From Halorhodospira abdelmalekii (GTDB taxonomy: Bacteria; Pseudomonadota; Gammaproteobacteria; Nitrococcales; Halorhodospiraceae), in assembly GCF_016583625.1 (NCBI RefSeq), contig NZ_NRRN01000028.1:1-44658 (forward strand): 44,658 bases of DNA, given 5' to 3'. Below the pieces are notes generated by a model. It did not search any database and had not been told where the DNA came from. It saw nothing but the letters and a program-made list of their open reading frames with translations. Below are positions 31,683 through 41,603 of this stretch, piece after piece. Every line of letters begins with the position of its first letter. Position 1 is the first letter of the stretch. The translations under genes were made by a program, and so were the position numbers.

Positions 31683-32827
31683 CCCTCAAGCTCCCGGGCC
31701 ACGTTATTCATGTAGGCAGAGAAGGCATCCAGGTAGTGAGGGATCGGCATCAAGAAGGCATCGTGCCCTTGCGTTGCCTCGATCTCCACGTAGCTGACCG
31801 GTTTTTCGTTCTCAAGCAGGGCGCGCAGAATCTCACGTGAGCGCGCCGGTGCGAAACGCCAATCGCTGGAGAACGAGAGCAGCAGGGTGGCACACTGGAT
31901 CGGCCGCACCGCCGCTGAGAAATCGTCTCCAAAGTGAGCCGCCGGGTCGAAGTAGTCGAGCGCCTTGGTCATCAGCAGGTAGGTATTGGCGTCAAAATCT
32001 TGAACGAAGCGTTGCCCCTGATAGCGCAGATAGCTCTCGACCTCGAAGTCGACCTCATCGAAATCGAAACTCATGCTGCCGCGCAGGTCACGCCCAAACT
32101 TCGCCCGCATGGCGTCGTCGGAGAGGTAGGTGATGTGACCGAGCATGCGGGCAACGGCCAGCCCGCGCCGCGGTGCAACACCGTAGTCGTAGTAGCGGCC
32201 ACCATGGAACTCGGGATCACTCATGATCGCCTGTCGGGCGACCTCATTGAAGCCGATATTTTGCGCCGAGAGGCGAGGTGCGGCCGCGATGACGATGGCA
32301 TGACGCAGCCGCTCTGGGAAGTCGATCGCCCACTGCAGCGCCTGCATGCCTCCCAGGCTACCCCCGGCCACCGCTGCCCACTGCGTAACGCCCAAGCGCG
32401 CAGCCAAGCGGGCCTGGCTGCGTACCCAGTCGCGGACGGTGACGACAGGAAACTGATCGCCATAGGGCTTGCCGCTCTCCGGGTTGATGCTAGCCGGCCC
32501 TGTCGAACCGTGGCAACCGCCTAAGTTGTTGCTGCAGACAATAAAGAAGCGGTTGGTATCGAGAGGCTTCCCGGGGCCGATACAGGTCTCCCACCAACCC
32601 GGCTTGCGATCGTGCTCCGAATGATAGCCCGCCGCGTGGTGATTGCCGGACAATGCATGGCAGACCAGGATCGCGTTGCTGGCATCCCGATTCAACTGAC
32701 CATACGTCTCGTAGACCAGCTCATAGCGCGGGAGCTCTCGCCCGCAGTCGAGCGCGAGCGGCTCCTCGAAGATCGCTTTGTGCTGCGTCACAAGCCCGAC
32801 TGAGTCGGCCGGTGGACTTCTGACCAT
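31679..32827 (-). CDS. metX: Homoserine O-acyltransferase MetX
   Basis: The protein has 382 residues of the alpha/beta-hydrolase fold: nucleophile Ser157 in [11 protein letters not shown], Asp in SSDWRFAP and His in [11 protein letters not shown], with [11 protein letters not shown] and the [12 protein letters not shown] oxyanion region. It acylates homoserine to start methionine synthesis. Most gammaproteobacterial MetX enzymes paired with MetW use succinyl-CoA rather than acetyl-CoA, but I cannot settle the donor by eye. I chose the ATG at 32827; an earlier in-frame start at 32938 adds residues without similarity. It heads the metXW operon and is divergent from nothing: ubiA, also minus, lies upstream after 131 bp. 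Confidence 0.94.
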   Translation of the reverse strand: MVRSPPADSVGLVTQHKAIFEEPLALDCGRELPRYELVYETYGQLNRDASNAILVCHALSGNHHAAGYHSEHDRKPGWWETCIGPGKPLDTNRFFIVCSNNLGGCHGSTGPASINPESGKPYGDQFPVVTVRDWVRSQARLAARLGVTQWAAVAGGSLGGMQALQWAIDFPERLRHAIVIAAAPRLSAQNIGFNEVARQAIMSDPEFHGGRYYDYGVAPRRGLAVARMLGHITYLSDDAMRAKFGRDLRGSMSFDFDEVDFEVESYLRYQGQRFVQDFDANTYLLMTKALDYFDPAAHFGDDFSAAVRPIQCATLLLSFSSDWRFAPARSREILRALLENEKPVSYVEIEATQGHDAFLMPIPHYLDAFSAYMNNVARELEG

Positions 32828-32958
32828 GGACCCCACTGCTCGTGAATTCAAGGTGGGCAGTCTAGCGAGCCTGATGGGTCCAGGACAAGCCATCGGACGG
32901 CTGAGACCACCCACCAACGACCCGCACCGCAACGGCACAAGATGCCCGATGTGCCCAA

Positions 32959-33867
32959 TTAGACGAAGTATTGCCAGACGTGCAGGTCGAGCACGATACC
33001 AAGAAAGACCACACCACCGAACCAGGCGTTATTCAAAAAGGCGCGAAAACAGTGGTGGCGTTCACGACGGCGGATCAGCACCTGTTGGTAGATGAAAAGG
33101 CCCGCCGCACCCCCAAGGGCGACGTAGTAGAGCGGCCCCAGCTCACTGCGCAGACCGATCTGCAGCAACGCCAACAGCATCAAGAGCTGCAGCAGACCGA
33201 TCATCACCCGGTCGAGATCGCCAAAGAGGATCGCCGTCGACTTGACCCCAATCCTGATGTCGTCATCACGATCAACCATCGCGTACATCGTATCGTAGAC
33301 CGTTGCCCAGAGCACCGCAGCAAGCAGCAACAGCCAGGCCACCGGCGGTACTGCCCCGGTCTGTGCGGCGAACGCCATCGGTACCGCCCAGCCGAAGGCC
33401 AACCCCAAGTGCACTTGCGGCAAGTGAGTATAGCGCTTGGTAAAGGGGTAAGAGGCCGCCAGCACGACCGCTACGAGCGACATCATGATCGTCAGCCAGT
33501 TCGTCAGCAGCACCAGGCCAAAGGCGAGCAGACAAAGCACTACGAAGAGTATCAAGGCCTCGCGTTCGGAGACCCGCCCGGTCGCGAAGGGGCGACGCCG
33601 TGTGCGCCGTACGTGCAGATCGATATGGCGATCGGCAAAATCGTTAATTACACAGCCAGCCGCCCGCATCAACAAGACACCAAGCACAAAGATGAGCAGG
33701 ATATCGAGATCAGGCACCCCCTCGGCCGCCAGCCACAGCGCCCAGAGGACGGGCCAGAGTAGGAGAAAGTTGCCAATCGGCCGATCCAGACGCGCCAGCT
33801 CAGCGTAGGTGTGCAGGCGCTCGGTTACAGCCCACGATTTACCGCCGCGCCGTGCTTGCCCGATCAC
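32959..33867 (-). CDS. ubiA: 4-hydroxybenzoate polyprenyltransferase
   Basis: The protein has 302 residues and about eight transmembrane helices. It has both Asp-rich substrate motifs: NDFADRHID at about 75-83 and [13 protein letters not shown] at about 198-210. UbiA attaches the polyprenyl tail to 4-hydroxybenzoate in the membrane, the second step of ubiquinone synthesis. It overlaps ubiC by 29 bp; the GTG start at 33867 is supported by an AGGAGGT five to ten bases upstream, inside ubiC. It is the end of the rpoZ-spoT-ridA-recG-ubiC-ubiA run. In E. coli ubiC and ubiA are also adjacent. Confidence 0.95.
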   Translation of the reverse strand: MIGQARRGGKSWAVTERLHTYAELARLDRPIGNFLLLWPVLWALWLAAEGVPDLDILLIFVLGVLLMRAAGCVINDFADRHIDLHVRRTRRRPFATGRVSEREALILFVVLCLLAFGLVLLTNWLTIMMSLVAVVLAASYPFTKRYTHLPQVHLGLAFGWAVPMAFAAQTGAVPPVAWLLLLAAVLWATVYDTMYAMVDRDDDIRIGVKSTAILFGDLDRVMIGLLQLLMLLALLQIGLRSELGPLYYVALGGAAGLFIYQQVLIRRRERHHCFRAFLNNAWFGGVVFLGIVLDLHVWQYFV

Positions 33868-34447
33868 GCTCCACCTCCTCCGAGCTCACCGTCCCCGTCA
33901 AAAAGACCTCAGTTACCAAGATAGACTGGTGTGCCGCCAAGATCGTCGAGCGTCGTGCCCAAGCGCCCACTGTGCCGCATTCACCGTACGCTGCCAAGCG
34001 CCGGGCAAGCGGCTCCGGCCCACGCAGCCGAGCCACCGCCAGCGGGCTGCGCTGGACGTCGGCGGCAGCGAAGATCAGCCGCCCCAACGGCCGGGCACCG
34101 AGGCGCCGCAACCCGGCTAAGCGTCCGCACGCACGCCCCGGGAGTACACTGCGCGCATAGACACGCGGCCCTCCCTCGCAGGCCAGTATGACCTCCCGCA
34201 GCCAAACCCTTCGCCGCGGCCCAATACCCAAGGCCCGCGCCTCATCCAGCGACGCTCGCGCCACCCCTTGCCATAACAATTCGACCTGGACTGGCCCGAT
34301 GCGCTCTAGTCGCTGAGTCAACGAGTCACGCACCGCAAGCAGTGCACGCACCAGCGGCGGCGGCCGCCCCGGAAGGGGGGCCGCCCCCGGACGCCAAGCC
34401 GCCTCCCGAGGCCGCCATACTAACTGCTGCGCACGCCACCGCTCCAA
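33839..34447 (-). CDS. ubiC: Chorismate--pyruvate lyase
   Basis: The protein has 202 residues. UbiC removes pyruvate from chorismate to give 4-hydroxybenzoate, the first committed step of ubiquinone synthesis. Family features seen are the WLREVIL segment, the VYARSVLP motif, the [11 protein letters not shown] region and the C-terminal ILVTEVFL with the catalytic Glu region. The gene starts with TTG at 34447, with GGAG about 10 bases upstream. The first 35 residues are Arg/Pro/Trp-rich, and similarity starts soon after. It overlaps ubiA by 29 bp and lies 85 bp downstream of recG. The gene is GC-rich and arginine-rich. Confidence 0.88.
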   Translation of the reverse strand: MERWRAQQLVWRPREAAWRPGAAPLPGRPPPLVRALLAVRDSLTQRLERIGPVQVELLWQGVARASLDEARALGIGPRRRVWLREVILACEGGPRVYARSVLPGRACGRLAGLRRLGARPLGRLIFAAADVQRSPLAVARLRGPEPLARRLAAYGECGTVGAWARRSTILAAHQSILVTEVFLTGTVSSEEVERDRASTARR

Positions 34448-34532
34448 GCCAGAGTCACTCCTTTACTCTTACCCTTAGTTGCTCTTGAGCCAAAACCCGC
34501 CACTGCACTCGGCCCACCGCATCCTACCGATC

Positions 34533-36620
34533 CTACACCTGTCCGTAGCGCTGCCGCTCTCCGACCCAGCGCTCAACCAGCGCCGCGATGCACTGCGGCT
34601 CTGCCTTCAGCAACCCCTCGACGTCTGTTCGTGCACGCTCGATCAACTCGCCGTCGCGCTGTAGATCGGCGATGCGCAGACCGAATACCCCAGTCTGTCG
34701 GGTACCCAGGAGTTCCCCCGGCCCCCGGATCGCCAAGTCGTGCTCAGCAATCGCAAACCCATCCTCGGTTTGACGCAACACCGACAAGCGCTGCTGAGCG
34801 CTGACCGAAAGCGGCCCATGATACATGAGCAGACAGGCCGACGCTGCCGCGCCGCGCCCGATGCGCCCGCGCAGCTGATGCAGCTGCGCCAGACCGAGCC
34901 GTTCGGCATTCTCGATCACCATCAGCGTAGCATTCGGCACATCGACACCGACCTCGATCACCGTTGTCGCCACCAGCAGTGCGATCTCGCCGGCGGCGAA
35001 GGCGGCCATCACCCGCTCCTTCTCAGCGGGCGCCATGCGCCCGTGCACCAGCCCAACTGTGTGTTCCGGCAGGGCTGCGGCGAGCTGATCGGCGGTCTCT
35101 GCCGCGGCTTGCGCGCTCAATTCCTCGGAGGCCTCAATCAAGGTACAGACCCAGTAGGCCTGCCGCCCCTGAGCCAGCGCCGCCCGCATGCGCTCGATCA
35201 CCTCGTGCCGACGCCCCTGCTCCACCGCGGCGGTCCGCACCGGCTGACGACCCGGCGGACGCTCATCGAGCAGCGACAGATCGAGATCGGCGTAGGCCGT
35301 CATCGCCAAGGTCCGCGGGATCGGCGTCGCGGTCATAATCAGCTGGTGCGGCGCGCCATCCTGCCCCTTCTCCTTGAGCGCCAGGCGTTGGTGCACGCCG
35401 AAGCGGTGCTGCTCATCGACCACAACCAGCCCCAGTCGCGACAGCTCTACCGCCTCCTGAAAGAGGGCGTGGGTGCCGATGCCGAGCTGTGCCTCACCAC
35501 TCGCGAGGCGCCGCAACGCCTCACGGCGCTGTGCCGCCGGCAGCGAGCCACTCACCCAGGCCAACTCGACCCCAAGCGGCTCCAGCCAACCACGCAAGAC
35601 CCGCCCATGCTGCTCGGCCAACAGCTCGGTCGGCGCCATCAACACGGCCTGATAACCACTGCCGATTGCGCGCGCGCACGCCAAGGCGGCCACGACCGTC
35701 TTGCCCGAACCGACATCGCCCTGCAGCAGCCGCAACATCGGCTGTGGAGAGGCCAGATCGGCGGCCACTTCGGCCTCCACCCGCTGCTGCGCTGCCGTCA
35801 AAGTGAAGGGCAACACTGCGCGCAACCGTGCGGCCAGCGCCTCTCCTGACGTCAGCACTGGGGCGCCGGCAGCCACACGCTGCTGCCCGCGCTCCTGTCG
35901 CCAAGCCAAATGGTGCGCCAGCAACTCCTCGTAGGCAATGCGCTGGAGCGCTGGGTGGGTGCCAGCGAGCACCGCCTCGGTGTCGCTCTCCGGTGGCGGC
36001 CGATGTAGCTGCTGCAACGCCTCACCGAGCGGCGGCCAACCGGCCTGCCGCCAACCGCCTGCGGGCAACCACTCGGGCAGCAGTTCAGGCAAGACTTGCG
36101 GCTGCAGTGCCAGCGCCAAATCGACCAGGCGGCGCAGTTGCCGCTGCTGCAACCCTTCGGTCGTACGATAGACCGGCGTCAGCGTTGTCGGTACACCGCT
36201 ACGATCGGCATCGGCCAGTTGCACCGGCTGACACTCCGGGTGCGCCATCTGCAAGCCGGTAAAACCGGCGCGCACCTCGCCGAAGCAACGCCAACGGCTG
36301 CCCTGGCGAAACCGTTCGCGTTGCTGCGGCTTGCAGTGGAAGAAGACCAGATCGAGCTCACCACTGCCGTCGCTTAACCGACAAACCAGCCGGGGACGCG
36401 GCCCGCGCGTCTGCTCACTCCAGACGACCACGCCCTCGACCAACACCCGCTCCCCGGCCCGCAACGCAGCGAGCGGGCGCAGCCGCGTCCGGTCTTCGTA
36501 GCGAATCGGCAGATGGAAAAGCAAGTCGGCGACGGTCCGCAGACCGAGACGCTGCAGTCGCTCGGCAGTGCGCGTACCCACCCCCGGCAGTGCCGTAAGC
36601 GGCCAAGCAGGCGCCTTCAC
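34533..36620 (-). CDS. recG: ATP-dependent DNA helicase RecG
   Basis: The protein has 695 residues and matches the usual length (693 in E. coli). It has an N-terminal wedge OB domain (about 50-150), then SF2 helicase motifs: Walker A GDVGSGKTVVA (about 295), PTELLAEQH, DEQHRFGV (motif II), TATPIPRTLA (motif III), ATTVIEVGVDVPNA and the LHQLRGRIGRG motif VI. RecG remodels stalled forks and Holliday junctions. It sits 9 bp after ridA, and the preceding gene order rpoZ-spoT-ridA-recG follows the E. coli and Pseudomonas pattern, where trmH can also occur between spoT and recG. ATG at 36620. Confidence 0.96.
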   Translation of the reverse strand: MKAPAWPLTALPGVGTRTAERLQRLGLRTVADLLFHLPIRYEDRTRLRPLAALRAGERVLVEGVVVWSEQTRGPRPRLVCRLSDGSGELDLVFFHCKPQQRERFRQGSRWRCFGEVRAGFTGLQMAHPECQPVQLADADRSGVPTTLTPVYRTTEGLQQRQLRRLVDLALALQPQVLPELLPEWLPAGGWRQAGWPPLGEALQQLHRPPPESDTEAVLAGTHPALQRIAYEELLAHHLAWRQERGQQRVAAGAPVLTSGEALAARLRAVLPFTLTAAQQRVEAEVAADLASPQPMLRLLQGDVGSGKTVVAALACARAIGSGYQAVLMAPTELLAEQHGRVLRGWLEPLGVELAWVSGSLPAAQRREALRRLASGEAQLGIGTHALFQEAVELSRLGLVVVDEQHRFGVHQRLALKEKGQDGAPHQLIMTATPIPRTLAMTAYADLDLSLLDERPPGRQPVRTAAVEQGRRHEVIERMRAALAQGRQAYWVCTLIEASEELSAQAAAETADQLAAALPEHTVGLVHGRMAPAEKERVMAAFAAGEIALLVATTVIEVGVDVPNATLMVIENAERLGLAQLHQLRGRIGRGAAASACLLMYHGPLSVSAQQRLSVLRQTEDGFAIAEHDLAIRGPGELLGTRQTGVFGLRIADLQRDGELIERARTDVEGLLKAEPQCIAALVERWVGERQRYGQV

Positions 36621-36629
36621 TGAACCCGC

Positions 36630-37025
36630 TTACCCTCCGGACGGCAGATACAAGAGCGCATCCATCTCCACCGCTGCCCCTTTCGGCAAGGCCATGACCC
36701 CCACCGCAGCGCGCGACGGATACGGCTCAACCATCACGTCAGCCATCACCTCGTTGACCAACGCAAAGTGGCTTAGGTCGGTCAGATAGACGGTAATCCG
36801 CACCGCATCGGCTAGCGTCCCACCCGCCGCCTCGGCGATCGCTCCCAGGTTGGCGAATACCCGCTCAATCTGACTGCGCATATCGGCACCCACCAACTCT
36901 CCGGTCGCCGGATCGAGGGGAATCTGCCCCGAAACGAAGACGAAATCACCGGCGCGAACCGCTTGACTGTACGGGCCAATGGCCGCCGGCGCGGCCCCCG
37001 TCTCGATGGTTTCGCGTTGCGACAT
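36630..37025 (-). CDS. ridA: RidA/YjgF enamine/imine deaminase
   Basis: The protein has 131 residues and the full family length: GAAPAAIGPYSQAVRAGDFVFVSGQIPLDPATGELV (in segments near residues 10-45), NLGAIAEAAGGTLADAVRITVYL, and YPSRAAVGVMALPKGAAVEMDALL with the Arg that binds the carboxylate of 2-aminoacrylate. It removes reactive enamines made by PLP enzymes. It is between spoT (108 bp upstream) and recG (9 bp downstream), as in many Gammaproteobacteria. Confidence 0.95.
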   Translation of the reverse strand: MSQRETIETGAAPAAIGPYSQAVRAGDFVFVSGQIPLDPATGELVGADMRSQIERVFANLGAIAEAAGGTLADAVRITVYLTDLSHFALVNEVMADVMVEPYPSRAAVGVMALPKGAAVEMDALLYLPSGG

Positions 37026-37133
37026 AAGCCACTACCCTCCCGTCTCCTGATTCTCTGTCCTAGGGATTCAGCGATCAAGCGCAGGGTTGCTCCTCGCCCC
37101 CACCTCTTACCGCACACTCAGCAGCATACCGTG

Positions 37134-39329
37134 CTAGCTGTCTTTTTTGCGCACAATGCGCTGCACCGGTGCCATCGCGCGCAGATGACGCATCACCGCG
37201 GCAAGATGGCGGCGATCACGCACCAGGATCAGAAAGCGGACGGTCGCGATCATCCCGTCGCGCTCTTCGATGCTGACGTGCTCGATACTCGAACCCTGCT
37301 CAGCGATCGCATGGGCAAGCAGAGCCAAAGCACCCCGCTCGTTGACAACGTCGATACTGATCAGGGTCGGGAACTCAGCATCGATCGCCTCGTCCCAGTC
37401 GACATCGACCCAGTTCTCATGGCGCTTGCGCTGCACCCCGATATTTTTGCACTCCTGATGGTGGACCACCACGCCGCGGCCGCTGCTCACGAAACCGACG
37501 ATGGGATCCCCCGGGATGGGTCGACAACACCGCCCAAAGCTAACGACCGCCCCCTCATTCCCGCGCAACGTCAAGTGGCCGATCTGCTCGCCGCTCTCGC
37601 CGCGCCCCTCAAGTTCGGCCTCCCCCTGGGTCACCCCTGAGAGCTGCTGGGCAACCAGCCACGAAACCCGCCGCCCCAGCCCCACCTCTTTCAGGAGCTC
37701 ATCGAAGCTGCCGACCCCGGCTCCCTCGACCACCTGTTCAATGCGCGCCTGATCGAGCTGTTCGATCTCCAGCGAGAGTGCTGCCAGCGCCCGCTCCACC
37801 ATGCGCCGTCCCAAGTCGAGCGCCTCTTCATCTTTAAGGCGCTTCAGGGCGTGGCGGATCGCCGTTCGCGCCTTGGCCGTCACCACGAAATCGAGCCAAA
37901 CCGGATTGGGCCGTCCGAACGGCCCCCTGACGATCTCGACTACTTGACCGGTCTGCAGCGGCGTGCGCAGTGAGGTCAAGCGGTGATCGACCTTGGCCGC
38001 TACGCAGCAATCACCAACATCGGAGTGAATGGCGTAAGCCAGATCGACCGGTGTTGCGTTACTCGGCAACTCGATGATGTCGCCCTTGGGTGTAAAGACG
38101 TAGATCTCATCAGGCACCAAATCGATCTTGACGCTCTCGATAAACTCTTGGGAGTTGCCGGCACTGCGCTGCATCTCCAACAAATGCTGCACCCACTCAC
38201 GGGCGCGCAGCTGTGCCTTGTTGCCATCGTCGTGAACCTCCTTGTAGAGCCAGTGCGCGGCGATGCCTGACTCGGCTACGGCGTGCATTTCACGGGTGCG
38301 AATTTGTGCTTCAAGGCGAATGCGGTGCGGCCCGATCAGGGTCGTATGGAGCGACTGATAGCCGTTTGCCTTCGGGATGGCGATGTAGTCTTTGATCCGC
38401 CCCGGACGGGGCTTATAGAGGCTGTGCAGAATGCCAAGGACGCGGTAGCAGTCGTCGATGCTCGAGACCACCACCCGGAACCCGTAGACATCGAAGACAT
38501 CTCTGAAATTCAACTGCTTGTGAAGCATCTTGCAGTAGATCGACCAAAGATGCTTCTCCCGCCCGGCGACCTCTCCGGCAACCCCGACCTGCTCAAGCCG
38601 GGTGCGCACCTGATCGCAGACGGTATCGAGGATCACCCCACGGCGACCGCGCTGCCGGGCGAGCTTCTCCTTGAGCGCCCGATATCGCAGCGGATAGAGG
38701 GCGGCAAAACCGAGATCTTCGAGCTCGTTACGCAGCGCATTCATGCCCAAGCGCTGGGCAATGGGAGCGTAGATCTCAAGCGTCTCGCGTGCAATCTGGC
38801 GCCGCTTATGTGGCGGCATGATCCAGATGGTGCGCATGTTGTGCAGTCGATCAGCAAGCTTGATCAGGATGACCCGGATATCGCGGGTCATCGCCAAGAT
38901 CATCTTGCGAAAACTCTCCGCCTGCGCTTCGGCCTTGCTCTTTGAATCGATGGCCGTCAGCTTCGAGACCCCATCGACCAGCTCGGCAACCTGCTCACCG
39001 AAGCGCTCCGCGACCCCCTCCTTAGCGATCGCGGTATCCTCAATGACATCGTGCAGCAGCGCCGCCACGATCGACTCGCTATCGAGGCGCATCTCGGCAA
39101 GGATGCGGGCGACCGCAATGGGGTGGGTGATATACGGCTCACCGCTGCGCCGGCGCTGCCCCTCGTGCGCTGCCGCCGAGAATTGATAGGCTCGCTCTAC
39201 GAGGGCGAGCTGCTCCGCCTCCAAGTACTCTTCCAGAAGACGTACAAGCTCATCGAGGCGCCGCTGCGTATCCGACGGCGGCGCCGGCTCATCAGCTGCC
39301 TTCCCGATCACCCCCGCCGGACGTGCCAT
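37134..39329 (-). CDS. spoT: Bifunctional (p)ppGpp synthetase/hydrolase SpoT
   Basis: The protein, of 731 residues, controls the alarmone (p)ppGpp. The HD hydrolase domain carries ITHPIAVARI and LLHDVIEDT (intact HD pair) and KLADRLHNMRTI; the synthetase domain has YGFRVVV and the RxKD motif as GRIKDYIAIPKANGYQSLHT, which is the bifunctional type rather than the ExDD of RelA. The TGS domain begins VFTPKGDIIELP, and an ACT domain closes the protein. I chose the ATG at 39329, 22 bp past the rpoZ stop. The frame is open to 39521, and an ATG at 39374 would overlap rpoZ; E. coli SpoT is 702 residues, so the shorter choice is preferred. A longer start is not excluded. Confidence 0.95.
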   Translation of the reverse strand: MARPAGVIGKAADEPAPPSDTQRRLDELVRLLEEYLEAEQLALVERAYQFSAAAHEGQRRRSGEPYITHPIAVARILAEMRLDSESIVAALLHDVIEDTAIAKEGVAERFGEQVAELVDGVSKLTAIDSKSKAEAQAESFRKMILAMTRDIRVILIKLADRLHNMRTIWIMPPHKRRQIARETLEIYAPIAQRLGMNALRNELEDLGFAALYPLRYRALKEKLARQRGRRGVILDTVCDQVRTRLEQVGVAGEVAGREKHLWSIYCKMLHKQLNFRDVFDVYGFRVVVSSIDDCYRVLGILHSLYKPRPGRIKDYIAIPKANGYQSLHTTLIGPHRIRLEAQIRTREMHAVAESGIAAHWLYKEVHDDGNKAQLRAREWVQHLLEMQRSAGNSQEFIESVKIDLVPDEIYVFTPKGDIIELPSNATPVDLAYAIHSDVGDCCVAAKVDHRLTSLRTPLQTGQVVEIVRGPFGRPNPVWLDFVVTAKARTAIRHALKRLKDEEALDLGRRMVERALAALSLEIEQLDQARIEQVVEGAGVGSFDELLKEVGLGRRVSWLVAQQLSGVTQGEAELEGRGESGEQIGHLTLRGNEGAVVSFGRCCRPIPGDPIVGFVSSGRGVVVHHQECKNIGVQRKRHENWVDVDWDEAIDAEFPTLISIDVVNERGALALLAHAIAEQGSSIEHVSIEERDGMIATVRFLILVRDRRHLAAVMRHLRAMAPVQRIVRKKDS

Positions 39330-39351
39330 ACACCATTCGGCTGCCCCATCT

Positions 39352-39726
39352 TCAGGCGCCGCCCTCGCTCGCATCGGTACCACCCTTGCTACCGGCACCG
39401 CCACCAACTTCGGCACCAAACTCGTGCTCTTGGCTGGCCAGCGGATCGGGCTGGCGGGGACCGCCCCCGACCTCGGCGACCACATCGGCGGCACTGAAGC
39501 CACCCTCGAAACGCCGCACACCCTCTTCCTCGGTCGCCAGGATCTCCGGGCCTACGTGCCCGGCTGCGATCTCACGCAGAGCAACCACCGACGGCTTGTC
39601 GTTCTCCCACGGCACCAGCGGCTCGACGCCGTTGGCCAGCTGCCGAGCGCGCTTGGCACCAGCGAGCACCAATTGAAAGCGATTCTCTACATTTCCTAAA
39701 CAGTCTTCTACAGTTACGCGGGCCAT
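39352..39726 (-). CDS. rpoZ: RNA polymerase omega subunit
   Basis: The protein has 124 residues, longer than the 91 of E. coli. Residues 1-70 match omega: [20 protein letters not shown] (1-20), AAKRARQL-like [12 protein letters not shown], and [15 protein letters not shown]. The C-terminal 45-50 residues are a Gly/Glu/Ala-rich low-complexity tail (GGGPRQPDP and GAEVGGGAG) that is not part of the classic fold. Omega helps assemble the beta' subunit and senses ppGpp. It is upstream of spoT by 22 bp, the usual pair. gmk, which commonly precedes it, is 4.3 kb away here, at the right edge. Confidence 0.93.
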   Translation of the reverse strand: MARVTVEDCLGNVENRFQLVLAGAKRARQLANGVEPLVPWENDKPSVVALREIAAGHVGPEILATEEEGVRRFEGGFSAADVVAEVGGGPRQPDPLASQEHEFGAEVGGGAGSKGGTDASEGGA

Positions 39727-39840
39727 ACCGGTCTCCGTTGGTAAAAAACAGCACTCCCAGGGTGCATTCTAATCGACGCAACAGCCTCTTAGGAAGAAGG
39801 CCGGGGCATGTACGCACAACAGCGGCGGTTACGGTAACGG

Positions 39841-41022
39841 CTACGGCAACAACCGCTCCAGCAAAGAATCGAGCCAGCGCAGGCCAATCGGTGTCGCCCG
39901 CACCCGCCCATCCGCTCCTTGCTCCAGCCACCCCTCGCGCACCAGCGACGCCAAGCGAGCGTGCAGCTGCGGCCACGCCAGTCCACTGTGGCGCACTGCC
40001 TGCTGCGGCTCAATCCCATCAAGCAGGCGCAGGCCGTTGGCAAAGAGCTCAAAGGCGACCTCGTCCCCCTCCAGAGCGAAAACGTGCGCATCGGCCTGTG
40101 GTCGACCGGCAGCCGTTAGCCACTGCCGCGGCTCAGCCACGGCCACACGACGCTCGATACGCCCCGGCGCCACCGCAACCTTACCGTGCGCCCCCGCCCC
40201 GAGGCCCAGATAGTCGCCGTAGCTCCAGTAGTTGAGGTTATGGCGACAGCGTCGCTGCGGCTGCGCAAAGGCCGAGACTTCGTAGCGCTCATAGCCGCAC
40301 TCGTGCAGCGCTGCGCGCGCGTGTCTCTCGATCGCCTCAAGCTCCCCCTCATCCGGCAGATCGGCGGGCGGTGACCGCCCAAACGGCGTCTCCGGCTCGA
40401 TGGTCAACTGGTAATGGCTCACGTGCGCGACACCGTAGGCGGCGGCGATCCGCACATCCTCCACAGCACCAGCCACACCCTGCCCCGGCAACCCGTACAT
40501 CAGATCGATGTTGATCGCTGAAAAGCCGGCACCGAAGGCCTCGCGCAGTGACGCGTGCGCCGCCGGTGCATCGTGGATGCGGCCGAGTCGCTGCAACGGT
40601 GCCGCCGCGAAACTCTGCACCCCGAGCGAGAGGCGGTTCACCCCGGCGGCGCGGTAGTCCCGCCAGCGCCCGTGCTCGCGGGCACCAGGGTTCGCCTCTA
40701 GCGTGACCTCAGCATCAGCCGTCAACCCCAGACGCTGATCGACGGCCGTGATCAGGCGCCCGATCGCCGCCGCTGGAAAGAGGCTCGGGGTTCCGCCGCC
40801 GAAAAAGAGGCTCTCGATCGGCGACCGCCCCCGCTCCCCCCGTTCTGCGCGCGCCCGTTCAAGCCACAACGCCTGGCGCTCCAGCTCACGAATCAACGCT
40901 GTGACATAGGCGGCAACCGGCAGCGTGCCGCGGTGGGTATAGGCGTTGAAATCGCAGTAGTGGCAGCGCCGCAGACACCACGGCAGGTGGATGTAGACGG
41001 CGCACGGGGGGGCTACCGACAC
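39841..41022 (-). CDS. hemW: Heme chaperone HemW (radical SAM)
   Basis: The protein has 393 residues. The radical SAM cluster motif is CLRRCHYCDF (Cys16, Cys20, Cys23), followed by FFGGGTPSLF, EANPG, GVNRLSLGVQSF, INIDLMYGLPGQ and SHYQLTIEPETPF. It ends in a winged-helix-like domain. HemW binds heme and delivers it to respiratory enzymes; it was once called an oxygen-independent coproporphyrinogen oxidase. The start is GTG at 41022, with a 10-bp overlap of rdgB. The rph-rdgB-hemW order is common in Gammaproteobacteria. The downstream gap to rpoZ is 114 bp. Confidence 0.95.
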   Translation of the reverse strand: MSVAPPCAVYIHLPWCLRRCHYCDFNAYTHRGTLPVAAYVTALIRELERQALWLERARAERGERGRSPIESLFFGGGTPSLFPAAAIGRLITAVDQRLGLTADAEVTLEANPGAREHGRWRDYRAAGVNRLSLGVQSFAAAPLQRLGRIHDAPAAHASLREAFGAGFSAINIDLMYGLPGQGVAGAVEDVRIAAAYGVAHVSHYQLTIEPETPFGRSPPADLPDEGELEAIERHARAALHECGYERYEVSAFAQPQRRCRHNLNYWSYGDYLGLGAGAHGKVAVAPGRIERRVAVAEPRQWLTAAGRPQADAHVFALEGDEVAFELFANGLRLLDGIEPQQAVRHSGLAWPQLHARLASLVREGWLEQGADGRVRATPIGLRWLDSLLERLLP

Positions 41023-41603
41023 AGTTCGCTGACGAGTGCTCGCAGTGCCTGCCCCCGATGGCTGCGCGCATCCTTCTCCGCGGCACTCAGCTGTGCGGCG
41101 GTCAACCCAAGTTCGCGATCTTCAAAGAGCGGATCGTAACCGAAGCCGTGCTCACCGCGCGGGCGCTCAGTGATGCGCCCGTGCCAGCGGCCGTGGCTGA
41201 TCAGCGGCGCCGGATCGAGCGGGTGGCGCAAATAGACCATGACACAGTGAAAGGTCGCCTCCCGCTCCTGCGCTGTACAGCTGGCCAACTCGGCGAGCAG
41301 ACGCCGATTGTTCGCCGCATCGTCGCACGGCTCCCCGGCGTAGCGGGCCGAATAGAGCCCTGGCGCTCCATCAAGGGCCGCAACCGCTAGCCCAGAGTCG
41401 TCGGCCACCGCCGGCAGACCGCTTTGCTCGGCGACATGCCGCGCCTTGATCAACGCATTCTCGACGAACGTCAGCCCCGTCTCCGCGACCGGCTCAATCC
41501 CTAGCGCCCGCTGACTGAGCACCTCGATCCCAGCGCCCTCGAGCATCCGCGCCAACTCGGCCAACTTCCCGGCGTTGCCGGTTGCCAACACCAAGCGCTT
41601 CAA
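41013..41603 (-). CDS. rdgB: XTP/dITP pyrophosphatase (RdgB/HAM1)
   Basis: The protein has 196 residues, the usual length. It hydrolyses non-canonical purine triphosphates (XTP, dITP, ITP) to keep them out of [17 protein letters not shown] opens the protein; [36 protein letters not shown] and [11 protein letters not shown] are the substrate and metal motifs; and [14 protein letters not shown] closes it. The TTG start at 41603 overlaps the rph stop by 4 bp (TTGA), and AGGAGGT lies six bases upstream inside rph, which supports this unusual start codon. It overlaps hemW by 10 bp. Confidence 0.95.
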   Translation of the reverse strand: MKRLVLATGNAGKLAELARMLEGAGIEVLSQRALGIEPVAETGLTFVENALIKARHVAEQSGLPAVADDSGLAVAALDGAPGLYSARYAGEPCDDAANNRRLLAELASCTAQEREATFHCVMVYLRHPLDPAPLISHGRWHGRITERPRGEHGFGYDPLFEDRELGLTAAQLSAAEKDARSHRGQALRALVSELCR

